DNA of 15,903 nt from NCBI GenBank assembly GCA_964511405.1, contig CAZEFK010000172.1:1-15903 (forward strand), in the 5' to 3' direction. The notes beneath the pieces are model-generated. The model worked only from the letters and a program-made list of their open reading frames with translations. It was not told where the DNA came from and made no database searches. Below, piece by piece: positions 6,444 to 13,528 of the stretch. This DNA is from CAZEFK01 sp964511405. GTDB lineage: Bacteria; Pseudomonadota; Alphaproteobacteria; Elsterales; Elsteraceae. Positions within the stretch are counted from its first letter, which is position 1; each line of letters opens with the position of its first letter. Position numbers and translations under genes: made by a program.

Positions 6444-7667
6444 ATGAGCCGAGTTTTCGTGAAAATCATCGGGCTAAGTCTGGCTGTCACGACCATTGAA
6501 GGGTTTGATATTCAGGCGGCCGGCGTTGCGGCTCCGAAACTGGCGCCGCTCCTGCATCTGACGCCGCACCAGATGGGGTTCTTCTTCGCGGCGGCGACCT
6601 TCGGCATGATGGTGGGCGCGGTGATCGGCGGTTTAGCGGCCGACCGCATCGGCCGCCGGGCCGGGCTCGTCCTGTCGTTGGCGGTCTTCGGCGCGTTCAC
6701 TTGCGCCACCGCCTATGCGTCGACCTTCGAGGTCCTGTTTCTGTGCCGGCTCTTGACCGGCATCGGGTTGGGCGGCGCGCTGCCCAGTGTCGTCGCCGCT
6801 GCGGCCGAGGCGGTCGACGTCAGGCGGCGCGGGGCGGCGGTCGGCGTCGTCTATGCCGGCCTGCCGCTCGGCGGGGCGCTCGCCAGCGCCGCCGCGATCG
6901 GCTTGGCGGCCTGGCAATCCCTGTTCTTGCTCGGCGCGGTTCTGCCCTTGCTGCTGGTACCGCCTGTTTTGCGGTTTTTCCCGGCCTCACGGTCGGCCGA
7001 CGCGCCGCACCGGACCGACGCCGCGACCGGCGGCATCTTCGCAAAGGACAGCCGAACGGCGACCTTGCTGCTGTGGGCGGGGTTCTTCCTGTCGGCCCTC
7101 GTCCTGTATCTGTTCTTGAATTGGCAGCCGGTCCTGCTGGTGTCCAAGGGTTTCGCCGGCAGCAGCGCCAGTCTCGTCCAGGTCGCCTTCAATGTATCGG
7201 GCGTCGCGGCCAGCATCCTTGCGGGGCTGATGTCCGACACCGCCGAGCGCCGTCTGCTTGCCGTCGTGAGCGCCGGCCTGACGGTCCTGTCCATCGTCTA
7301 TTTCGTCATGCTGCCGCCCTCTCTGCCGATGGCCGTGCTGGCCGGCGCCTGCCTGGGGGCGGGCATCGTTTCGGGCCAGTCCATCCTTTACGGCCTAGCG
7401 CCCCAGCTCTATGGCGCCGCGGTGCGCGGCACCGGTGTCGGCTGGGCCGTCGGCATGGGGCGGTTCGGCTCGGTCGTCGGCCCGATCGTCGCCGGCGTCC
7501 TGACGGCGAGCGGCAAGACCGCCGCCGAAGTCCTGATGGGCATCCTGCCGATTGCGGTCGTCGGCGGGCTGGCCGCCGTCCTGTTGACCTTCGTGCTGGA
7601 GCGCAGCCGGCCGGCCGCCGGCCGGTCCGTCGAGGGGCCGGCGCCATCGCCGGCCGCTGTGAAATAG
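6444..7667 (+). CDS. MFS transporter, aromatic acid:H+ symporter (AAHS)-like
   Basis: The protein is 407 residues with about 12 hydrophobic segments, the usual size for a major facilitator. The first helix carries 'TIEGFDIQAAG', similar to the D/EGFD motif of aromatic acid symporters such as PcaK. The loop between helices 2 and 3 has the MFS signature GGLAADRIGRRAGL. A central hydrophilic loop around 'SADAPHRTDAATGG' separates the two halves. The start at ATG 6444 is chosen over an upstream TTG at 6411 because GGGAGGA lies just before it. It begins 49 bases after the monooxygenase and 26 bases before the dioxygenase, so it is likely in the same transcript and brings in the pathway substrate, probably an aromatic carboxylate. 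The substrate is inferred only from family and context. Confidence 0.85.
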   Translation: MSRVFVKIIGLSLAVTTIEGFDIQAAGVAAPKLAPLLHLTPHQMGFFFAAATFGMMVGAVIGGLAADRIGRRAGLVLSLAVFGAFTCATAYASTFEVLFLCRLLTGIGLGGALPSVVAAAAEAVDVRRRGAAVGVVYAGLPLGGALASAAAIGLAAWQSLFLLGAVLPLLLVPPVLRFFPASRSADAPHRTDAATGGIFAKDSRTATLLLWAGFFLSALVLYLFLNWQPVLLVSKGFAGSSASLVQVAFNVSGVAASILAGLMSDTAERRLLAVVSAGLTVLSIVYFVMLPPSLPMAVLAGACLGAGIVSGQSILYGLAPQLYGAAVRGTGVGWAVGMGRFGSVVGPIVAGVLTASGKTAAEVLMGILPIAVVGGLAAVLLTFVLERSRPAAGRSVEGPAPSPAAVK

Positions 7668-7693
7668 CGATCACCCTCAATCGAGAGAGAGCC

Positions 7694-8656
7694 ATGACGC
7701 AGAACCGAGTTACCGGTCTCCATCACATCACGCTGTGCACGGGAACCGCCCAAGGCGATATCGATTTCTTCGTGAAAGTTCTGGGGCAACGCTTCGTCAA
7801 GCGTACGCTGTTCTACGACGGCCGGATTCCCATCTATCATCTGTATTTCGCCGACCGGCTGGGCACGCCCGGCACAGTGATGACGACCTTCCCGACGCGC
7901 CGCACCAACATCAAGGGCCGGCGCGGGGCGAACCAGTTCACCACGGTCTCCTATTCCATCCCGCGCGGCTCGCTGGGCTGGTGGATGACCCACCTGGCCA
8001 ACGCCGGCATCGTCCCGACCGACCCGCGGGAGCGCTTCGGCCAGGCCTTCGTCGGCTTCGAGCATCCCGACTGCGGGATCGCCTTCGAAGTCGTCGAGGA
8101 CGCCGACGACGATCGCACGCCCTGGGTGTCCGACTATGTCCCGCGCGAGCATGCGGTGCGCGGCTTCCACAGCTGGACGGCCTCCGTCAACGAGATGGAG
8201 GACATGGACTGGTTCATGGAGACGGCCTGGAATTTCGAGAAGGTCGGTCAGGACGGCGACATCGCGCGCTACCGGGTGCGCGGCGACGACGGCCCCGGCA
8301 AGACCATCGACATCCGCCACGAACCGGGCCGGCGTCAGGGCAGCTGGACGATCGGCGAAGGCATCATCCATCACGGCGCCTTCGCGGTCCCGGACATGGA
8401 GGTCCAGGCCCAGCTGAAGTTCGACACCGAAGGCCTGGGCTTCACCGACTTCTCGGACCGCAAGAACCGGGGTTACTTCGAGTCGATCTATGTCCGCACC
8501 CCAGGCGGCGTGATGTTCGAGGCGACCCACAGCCTGGGCTTCACCCACGACGAGCCCGAGCCGGCCCTCGGCACCGAGCTGAAGGTGTCGCCGCAGTTCG
8601 ACGACAAGAAGGAGCTGATCAGGCAGGCCATGCAGGACGATCCGATCCAGGTCTGA
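7694..8656 (+). CDS. PcpA-type (hydro)quinol ring-cleaving dioxygenase, VOC superfamily
   Basis: The protein is 320 residues, almost the same length as PcpA (2,6-dichlorohydroquinone 1,2-dioxygenase). It has two vicinal-oxygen-chelate modules, the first beginning 'GLHHITLCTGTAQGDIDFF' and the second around 'VRGFHSWTASV'. The iron ligands recalled for PcpA are present at the same numbers: H11, H227 and E276. The recalled second-sphere residues H10, T13, H226, R259 and Y266 are also all present. PcpA, LinE and their relatives open para-hydroquinones between a hydroxylated carbon and its neighbour, giving maleylacetate-type (or acyl halide) products. The ribosome site is GAGAGAGAG before the ATG. 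The next gene is maleylacetate reductase, which uses the product, as in pcpA-pcpE and linE-linF. Bacillus MhqO belongs to the same family and serves quinone detoxification, an alternative role, but the reductase next door favours catabolism. Whether halogenated substrates are used cannot be told. Confidence 0.9.
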   Translation: MTQNRVTGLHHITLCTGTAQGDIDFFVKVLGQRFVKRTLFYDGRIPIYHLYFADRLGTPGTVMTTFPTRRTNIKGRRGANQFTTVSYSIPRGSLGWWMTHLANAGIVPTDPRERFGQAFVGFEHPDCGIAFEVVEDADDDRTPWVSDYVPREHAVRGFHSWTASVNEMEDMDWFMETAWNFEKVGQDGDIARYRVRGDDGPGKTIDIRHEPGRRQGSWTIGEGIIHHGAFAVPDMEVQAQLKFDTEGLGFTDFSDRKNRGYFESIYVRTPGGVMFEATHSLGFTHDEPEPALGTELKVSPQFDDKKELIRQAMQDDPIQV

Positions 8657-8707
8657 GCGCGCGGGGCGGGGATGCCGGATCGGCAAGCGGCGGGAGGCTG
8701 ATGCGCC

Positions 8708-9835
8708 ATGCAGTTCGTCTACGAAACCCATCCCTGTCGGATCATTTTCGGGACGGGGTCGATTGCGCGCGTGCCCGAGGAAAGCAGCCGGATCGGTCGG
8801 CGTCCCCTGGTCCTCTCGACGCCCGAGCAGCGCGCGGAGGGTGCCCGGCTGGTCGAGGCCTTGGGCGACGCCGCGGCCGGCTTGTTCGACCAGGCGGCGA
8901 TGCATGTGCCGGTCGCCACGGTCGAAGCGGCCGCCGCGGCCGCCCGCATGACTGCGGCGGACTGCACGGTGGCGATCGGCGGTGGCTCGACGACGGGCCT
9001 GGCCAAGGCGCTGTCGCTCCGCTTTGGCCTGCCGTCGGTCGTCGTTCCGACCACCTATGCCGGATCGGAAGTCACGCCGATCTGGGGCCTGACCGAGGCC
9101 GGGATCAAGTCGACTGGGCGGGACAGCCGGGTACTGCCGCGCGCGGTCATCTACGATCCCGATCTCACGGCGTCGCTGCCGGTCGAGATGTCGGTCGCCA
9201 GCGGGCTCAACGCCATCGCCCATTGCGTCGAGGGCCTGTACGCCGTCGACGGCAACCCCATCGTGTCGCTGATGGCGGAGGAAGGCATCGGCGTGCTGGC
9301 GCGAAGCCTGCCGGTGATCCGGCAGCGGCCCGCCGACACCGGCGCGCGGACCCAAGCGCTCTATGGCTGCTGGCTCGCCGGCACGGTGCTGGGCGCGGTG
9401 AGCGTGGCCCTGCACCACAAGCTCTGCCACACGCTCGGCGGCGCCTTCGATCTGCCCCATGCGCAGACCCATACCGCCGTGCTGCCGCATGCCGTCGCCT
9501 ACAACGCCCCGGCGGCGCCGGAGGCCATGGCGCGCGTGCGCCGGGCGCTTGGGGGCGCAGAGCCGGCCGCCGCGCTCTATGCCCTGGCCAAGGAGCTGGG
9601 GGCGGAACTGTCGCTCGCCCGCCTCGGCCTGCCCGAGGCGGGCATCGCCCGCGCGGCGGAGCTGGCAACCCGCAACCCCTATCCGAATCCACGCCCGGTG
9701 ACCGCCGCGGGCCTCCGGGTTCTGTTGCGGCGCGCCTATGACGGCCTGCCGCCATCGGACTTTTCCGACGTCGCGGATCAGGGCCGCGACGGTTCGGCCG
9801 ACGGCGAAGCATCGCGGCGCGTCCGGGTGCCATAA
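8708..9835 (+). CDS. Maleylacetate reductase (iron-containing alcohol dehydrogenase family)
   Basis: The protein is 375 residues; family members (PcpE, LinF, TfdF, ClcE) are about 350. The NAD-binding motif GGGSTTGLAKA (91-101) and 'PTTYAGSEVTPIWG' (114-127) are characteristic of maleylacetate reductases. The C-terminal helical domain holds the histidine set of the family: H172 in 'AIAHCVEGLY', H237/H241 in 'HHKLCHTLGGAFD', and H251 and H255 in 'PHAQTHTAVLPH'. The enzyme reduces maleylacetate to 3-oxoadipate with NAD(P)H and also removes a 2-chloro substituent in some pathways. GGGAGG lies about 10 bases before the ATG, a somewhat long spacing. The last 25 or so residues, rich in Gly, Asp and Arg, extend beyond the usual end of the family. 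It is 51 bases after the dioxygenase and completes the lower hydroquinone pathway to the 3-oxoadipate level. Confidence 0.92.
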   Translation: MQFVYETHPCRIIFGTGSIARVPEESSRIGRRPLVLSTPEQRAEGARLVEALGDAAAGLFDQAAMHVPVATVEAAAAAARMTAADCTVAIGGGSTTGLAKALSLRFGLPSVVVPTTYAGSEVTPIWGLTEAGIKSTGRDSRVLPRAVIYDPDLTASLPVEMSVASGLNAIAHCVEGLYAVDGNPIVSLMAEEGIGVLARSLPVIRQRPADTGARTQALYGCWLAGTVLGAVSVALHHKLCHTLGGAFDLPHAQTHTAVLPHAVAYNAPAAPEAMARVRRALGGAEPAAALYALAKELGAELSLARLGLPEAGIARAAELATRNPYPNPRPVTAAGLRVLLRRAYDGLPPSDFSDVADQGRDGSADGEASRRVRVP

Positions 9836-9868
9836 TCGCACGGCACGCCATTGCCGCCGGAGCCGACC

Positions 9869-11257
9869 ATGACCGATGTGCTGACCCGCGCCGCCGCCCA
9901 CGCCGCCGCCTATCTGGACAGCCTGCCGTCGCGGCCGATCGGCGCGACGGCGAGCATCGAGGACCTGCGGCGGCGCCTGGACAAGCGGCTGCCGGACAGC
10001 GGCATGGCGGCCGAGGCGGTCATCGACGAGCTTGTCCGGGATGTCGAGGGCGGGATCCTGGGCTCCGGCAGCGGCCGGTTCTTCGGGTGGGTCATCGGCG
10101 GCGCGCTGCCGGTCGCCGTCGCCGCCGACTGGCTGACCGCCGCCTGGGATCAGAACGCGGCCTCCAACGCGACCGCCCCCGCCGAGGCGGTGGTCGAAGA
10201 AGTGTGCGGGGCGTGGCTGAAGGACCTGCTCGGCCTGCCGGCATCAGCCTCCTTCGCGTTCGTGACGGGCTGCCAGATGGCCCATACCACGGCCCTCGCC
10301 GCGGCGCGGCACAAGCTGCTCGCCGACCGCGGCTGGGACGTCGAGGCCTCCGGGCTCGCCGGCGCGCCCGGCTTGAGCATCCTCGCGACCGACAGCCGGC
10401 ATGAATCGATCTTGCGGTCGGCGCGCCTGCTCGGCATTGGCACCAACGCCATCGAGCTGCTGCCGGGGGACGCGATGGGGCGCATGGACATCGGCGCGCT
10501 CGCGGAGCGGCTGCGGCGGCCCGGCGCCGCCATCGTCTGGCTGCAGGCCGGCGACCTCAACACCGGCTCCTTCGATGCGTTCGAGCCGGCCTGCCGCATC
10601 GCCCGCGACGCCGGGGCCTGGGTCCATGTCGACGGCGCCTTCGGGCTGTGGGCGGCCGCCAGCCCGACCCATCGCCCTCTGCTGCACGGTGTGGACCAGG
10701 CCGATTCCTGGGCGACCGATGGCCACAAATGGCTCAACCTGCCCTTCGACTCGGGTTTCGTGTTCGTCGCGCACCCGGCCGCGCACCGCGCGGCGTTCGC
10801 CCAGGCGACCAGCTATTCGGTGCCGCAGGACGCGCTGCGCAACCAGAAGGACTGGAACCCGGAATGGTCCCGCCGCGGCCGCGGCTTTCCCGTCTACGCC
10901 GCGATCCGCGCCCTCGGCCGTGCCGGCATCGCCGCGCTGGTCGAGCGCTGCTGCGCCCATGCCACGCGCCTGGTCGACGGCATCGGCCGGCTGCCGGGCG
11001 CCGAAATCATGGCCAGCCCGACCATCAACCAGGGCCTGGTCCGCTTCCGGTCGCCCGGGGGCGACCACGACAGCGCCACCGACGCGGTGATCCGGCGCAT
11101 CCAGGCACTCGGGGTCGCCTGGTTCGGCGGCGCCGAGTGGCGCGGCATGCGCGTCATGCGGATCTCGGTCTGCAATTGGCGCACGACCGACGACGATATC
11201 GATGCCGCGCTGGCGAGCGTTTCCCAAGCCGTCGCCGAAGTGACGGGAACTCGGTGA
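9869..11257 (+). CDS. PLP-dependent decarboxylase (group II, aromatic amino acid/glutamate decarboxylase-like)
   Basis: The protein is 462 residues, of the size of group II PLP decarboxylases. The cofactor lysine is K287 in 'WATDGHKWLN', preceded by the expected histidine. 'WVHVDGAFGLWAA' supplies H253, which stacks on PLP, and D255, which pairs with its ring nitrogen. In place of the usual GG(S/T)EAN phosphate-loop segment it has 'TGCQMAHTTAL' (133-143), so it belongs to a divergent branch. The start at ATG 9869 is preferred over TTG 9851, with GGAG about 8 bases before. It begins 33 bases after the maleylacetate reductase and may be the last gene of the catabolic transcript. It could feed the pathway by decarboxylating an aromatic amino acid, but could equally be an unrelated amino acid decarboxylase or lyase. 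The substrate is not predictable here. Confidence 0.82.
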   Translation: MTDVLTRAAAHAAAYLDSLPSRPIGATASIEDLRRRLDKRLPDSGMAAEAVIDELVRDVEGGILGSGSGRFFGWVIGGALPVAVAADWLTAAWDQNAASNATAPAEAVVEEVCGAWLKDLLGLPASASFAFVTGCQMAHTTALAAARHKLLADRGWDVEASGLAGAPGLSILATDSRHESILRSARLLGIGTNAIELLPGDAMGRMDIGALAERLRRPGAAIVWLQAGDLNTGSFDAFEPACRIARDAGAWVHVDGAFGLWAAASPTHRPLLHGVDQADSWATDGHKWLNLPFDSGFVFVAHPAAHRAAFAQATSYSVPQDALRNQKDWNPEWSRRGRGFPVYAAIRALGRAGIAALVERCCAHATRLVDGIGRLPGAEIMASPTINQGLVRFRSPGGDHDSATDAVIRRIQALGVAWFGGAEWRGMRVMRISVCNWRTTDDDIDAALASVSQAVAEVTGTR

Positions 11258-11678
11258 CGTCGCCGAGGGCCGAGCCGGACGATTTCGCGTCGTTCGCCCC
11301 CCAGCTGGCGGCGCCGGCAGCTTCGGCAGGCGCTCGAGGCTGTCGCGGCCGAAGCGCGGCTGCGGATCGCCGGCCCCGAGGACGAACACCGCGCCTGCCG
11401 TCGGGTCCGAGCCCGGTGGTGGCCGGCGTTGGCGCCCGCGCTGTCGCGCGCCGGCCGGTCGGCGGTCGCCGGGCCGCGGGGCGCCGTCCTGGCCGGGTTG
11501 GTCGACGCGCTGCTGGCCGACAGGTCCAACATATCGGTCGCCGAACTCCATAGGGCGATCGCCAAGGCACTGCGCAGCCGGGGCCTGCCCGTGCCACGGC
11601 AATGGCGCTTTCTGCGCTGGATGATCGAGACGGGACGCCATAAGCCCGCCCGGCGTCGCGCGAGCGGTTCCGCTTCGA
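11258..11678. other. 421-base stretch without an intact gene
   Basis: No frame with a start codon, ribosome site and recognisable product fills the interval between the decarboxylase stop and the antitoxin remnant. One plus-strand frame has coding-like third-base composition (entered separately). The rest, mainly 11258-11326, shows nothing recognisable. No rho-independent terminator is evident after the decarboxylase. Confidence 0.6.
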
Positions 11679-11695
11679 TCACTCGACGCCGATGA
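11327..11695 (+). pseudogene. Coding-like gene fragment, no start; possible helix-turn-helix of a transposase
   Basis: This frame is open without an obvious start codon or ribosome site. It reads 'ALEAVAAEARLRIAGPEDEHRACRRVRARWW', then 'AVLAGLVDALLADRSNISVAELHRAIAKALRSRGLPVPRQWRFLRWM', with strongly GC-biased third positions up to about 11643, so it looks like a real but truncated coding region. The pattern '(I/V)SVAELHRAI...RGLPVP..WRFLRW' resembles the DNA-binding helices ahead of the catalytic domain in Mu-type and integrase-core transposases. That is only a loose resemblance and no DDE domain follows. It ends inside the antitoxin remnant of the opposite strand. Treat the identity as unknown. 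Confidence 0.35.
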
Positions 11696-11759
11696 TGTCG
11701 TCCGGCCGGGCTGGATTGCCGACGCCCGAGCGGGCGAGCACGTCGCGCGCCCGGCCTGG
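11679..11759 (-). pseudogene. Remnant of an RHH antitoxin gene (C-terminal tail only)
   Basis: On the minus strand this segment reads 'PGRARDVLARSGVGNPARPDDIIGVE' and a stop. It matches the tail of the antitoxin at 1762-2016 ('PGRAKEILAKAGLGNPPRPDDII') at 16 of 23 residues. The DNA over the same 69 bases is about 65 percent identical by my count, so the two are diverged relatives and not a recent copy. No ribbon-helix-helix N-terminus precedes it; the frame runs upstream only to an ATG at 11799-11801 overlapping the sigma factor stop, through unrelated residues. No toxin gene is seen beside it. Confidence 0.7.
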
Positions 11760-11797
11760 CTTGGGACATCGAAGGCGACGGGCGCGAGTTGGGCTGC

Positions 11798-13024
11798 TCA
11801 TGGACAGCCGCGCCGCCGCGCTTCCAGGAACGCCCGCACGGCCGGGTCGACCGCCAGGCCGATCGCGCGCTCATAGGCCTGATCGGCGGCGGCGCGGTCG
11901 CCGGCCCGGGCCGCCAGCTCGGCGCGCGCCGCCCAATAGGGCTGGTAGTCCGCCAGCCGGGGATCGCCGGCCAGGTCGTCCAGCGCGGCCAGGCCGGCGG
12001 CAGCGCCGGCATGCTCGGCCAGCGCCACTGTCCGGTTGATCGCCACCACCGGCGAGGCGGTCAGCGCCAGCAACTGATCGTAGAGGCCCAGCACCGCGGC
12101 CCAGTCCGTGCGGCCGCTCAGCTGCCGCGCCGCATGGGCCGACTGGATCGCCGCCTCCAGCTGGTAGCGGCCGGGCCGGCGGGCGGCGGCGGCGCGGGCC
12201 AGATGCCGCTCGGCCTCGGCGATCAGCCGCGCGTCCCAGCGCGCCGGATCCTGCTCGGCCAGCGGCACGTAGCGGCCCTGGGCGTCGCGCCGGGCCGCCT
12301 TGCGCGCCTGCACGTGCAGCATCAGCGCCAGCAGTCCCAGGGTTTCGGGCTCGGGCAGCAGCCAGGCGGTCAGACTGCCCAGCCAGACCGCCTCGTCGGC
12401 CAGGCCGGCCTCGCCCTCCGGCGTCCAGCCGCCGGCGAAGGCGGCATAGATGGCGTCCAGCACCGTTTCCAGCCGCTCGGGCAGGTCGCCCGTATCGGGC
12501 ACACGGAACGGAATGCCGGCCTCGGCGATCTTGCGCTTGGCCCGCACCAGGCGCTGGCCCATGGCGGCGGGTGCGGCCAGGAACGCCGAGGCGATCCGGG
12601 CCGCGGTGAACCCCAGCACGGTCTGCAGGATCAAGGGTGTCCGCGCCGCGACCTCGATCGCCGGATGGGCGCAGGCGAACATCAGCGCCAGCCGGTGGTC
12701 GGGAATGGCGGAACGGTCGTCCAGGCAGCCCTGGGCGGCTTCGGCGGCCATCACCAGGTCGGGCTCGGCGGCCGACCGCGTCTGCGCCCGCCTGGCCTGA
12801 TCGACCAGGCGCCGGCGGGCGATCGCCAGCAGCCAGGCCTCGGGCGCGCGCGGCACGCCCTCGGCCGGCCACTGGGCGAGGGCGCTGGCAAAGGCATCCG
12901 CCAGCGCGTCCTCGGCGCCGGCGATGTCCCGCGAGCGGGCGGCCAGGAACGCCAGGAGCTTGCCGTAGCTCTCCCGCGCCACCTGCTCGGCCGCTGCTCG
13001 CGCGTCATCGCCGGGCGCGGACAT
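11798..13024 (-). CDS. ECF42-type RNA polymerase sigma factor with C-terminal extension
   Basis: The protein is 408 residues, twice the size of a simple ECF sigma factor. Region 2 spans about residues 15-80 ('YGKLLAFLAARSRDIAGAEDALADAFASAL...PEAWLLAIARRRLVDQAR'). Region 4 spans about 110-168 ('LALMFACAHPAI...LILQTVLGFTAARIASAFLAAPAAMGQRLVRAKRKI'). Then follow the DUF6596-type segment from 'IPFRVPDTGDLPERLETVLDAIYAAFAGGW' and a helical TPR-like C-terminus with repeated 'A..A...ELAARAGDRAAADQAYERAI'. This is the build of ECF42 factors, which lack an anti-sigma factor and are encoded with YCII/DGPF proteins, as here. The ATG overlaps the stop of the upstream YCII gene (ATGA), implying translational coupling. 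The extension is thought in the family to be needed for activity. The inducing signal is unknown. Confidence 0.9.
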   Translation of the reverse strand: MSAPGDDARAAAEQVARESYGKLLAFLAARSRDIAGAEDALADAFASALAQWPAEGVPRAPEAWLLAIARRRLVDQARRAQTRSAAEPDLVMAAEAAQGCLDDRSAIPDHRLALMFACAHPAIEVAARTPLILQTVLGFTAARIASAFLAAPAAMGQRLVRAKRKIAEAGIPFRVPDTGDLPERLETVLDAIYAAFAGGWTPEGEAGLADEAVWLGSLTAWLLPEPETLGLLALMLHVQARKAARRDAQGRYVPLAEQDPARWDARLIAEAERHLARAAAARRPGRYQLEAAIQSAHAARQLSGRTDWAAVLGLYDQLLALTASPVVAINRTVALAEHAGAAAGLAALDDLAGDPRLADYQPYWAARAELAARAGDRAAADQAYERAIGLAVDPAVRAFLEARRRGCP

Positions 13025-13392
13025 CAGGCGGGCTGCTCGCCGGCACAGAGCGTCCAGATCGGGCGGACCTCCATGACGCCGTGGCTGGCGCCGGGGCAGC
13101 GCGCCGCCCAGGCGATCGCGGCGTCCAGGTCGGGCGCCTCGATCAGGTAATAGCCGCCGAGCTGCTCCTTGGTCTCGGCATAGGGGCCGTCGAGCACCTT
13201 GGTGGCGCCGTTGACGACGCGCACGGTGGTGGCGGTGCGCGACGGCTGCAGGCGGTTGCCGCCGACATAGGCGTTGGCACCCTTCATGGCCTCGGTGTAG
13301 GCCGTATAGGCGCCCATCACGGCCTGCATGTCGGCCGGCGGCCGCGTCTCCATCGCCTGTTCGTTGCTGTAGATCATCAGCAGGTACTGCAT
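13024..13392 (-). CDS. YCII-family (DGPF) protein, partner of the ECF42 sigma factor
   Basis: The protein is 122 residues. It begins 'MQYLLMIYSNEQAM' and has 'KVLDGPYAETKEQLGGYYLIEAPDLDAAIAWAARCP' (66-100). DGPY is a variant of the DGPF signature, followed by the beta strand and helix of the YCII ferredoxin-like fold. These small proteins are usually targets or partners of ECF41/ECF42-type sigma factors; their biochemical activity is unclear. The start at 13392 has a clear ribosome site (GGGAG about 10 bases before) and the family N-terminus; longer in-frame starts up to 13530 would add an arginine-rich leader and run into the divergent gene. It overlaps the sigma gene by 1 base of its stop. 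A candidate ECF42 promoter lies 48 bases upstream. Confidence 0.9.
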   Translation of the reverse strand: MQYLLMIYSNEQAMETRPPADMQAVMGAYTAYTEAMKGANAYVGGNRLQPSRTATTVRVVNGATKVLDGPYAETKEQLGGYYLIEAPDLDAAIAWAARCPGASHGVMEVRPIWTLCAGEQPA

Positions 13393-13439
13393 CGGGATCT
13401 CCCTTGGTTGGCGGCGCGCCATCCTGCGCGCACCCCCAT

Positions 13440-13466
13440 GTCGCGCCAGGGGCGGCGGTTTCGACA
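13440..13466 (-). promoter_or_regulatory. Candidate ECF42-type promoter of the YCII-sigma operon
   Basis: Reading the minus strand, TGTCGA (13466-13461) is followed after 17 bases by CGAC (13443-13440), 48 bases before the YCII start. TGTCGA at -35 and a CGA/TC element at -10 are, as I recall, the signature reported for ECF42 promoters in Streptomyces. This fits an autoregulated operon. The match is by eye and short motifs occur by chance in GC-rich DNA, but the position is right. Confidence 0.5.
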
Positions 13467-13528
13467 TGGCTCTCAATCTGCCGACAATGCCGCCTTGCCA
13501 GCCGGTGCGGACGGCGCTAGCTCGACGC

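Noticed and set aside
5084..6496. A 470-codon minus-strand frame opposite the monooxygenase
   Set aside because: It is antisense to a gene with all three flavin hydroxylase signatures and itself has no recognisable domain.
6701..8656. A plus-strand start at 6701 for the dioxygenase frame, giving 651 residues
   Set aside because: The first half is an out-of-frame Arg/Gly-rich shadow of the transporter. The dioxygenase has a proper ATG and ribosome site at 7694 that give exact PcpA numbering, so it is not a fusion.
9827..9846. A small hairpin (GTGCC/GGCAC) after the maleylacetate reductase
   Set aside because: The stem is only 5 bases with a 10-base loop and no T-run, too weak to call a terminator. 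The next gene is probably co-transcribed.
7409..9901. An 830-codon open frame on the minus strand opposite the dioxygenase and maleylacetate reductase
   Set aside because: It is antisense to well-identified genes, has low-complexity Arg/Gly/Ala-rich content and no family motif. Long antisense frames are expected in GC-rich DNA.
10244..12012. Long minus-strand frames running across 11258-11800 into the decarboxylase
   Set aside because: They are rich in Arg, Pro and Ala, lack motifs and span unrelated sequences. The plus-strand frame has better third-base bias, and only the short antitoxin tail is convincing on the minus strand.
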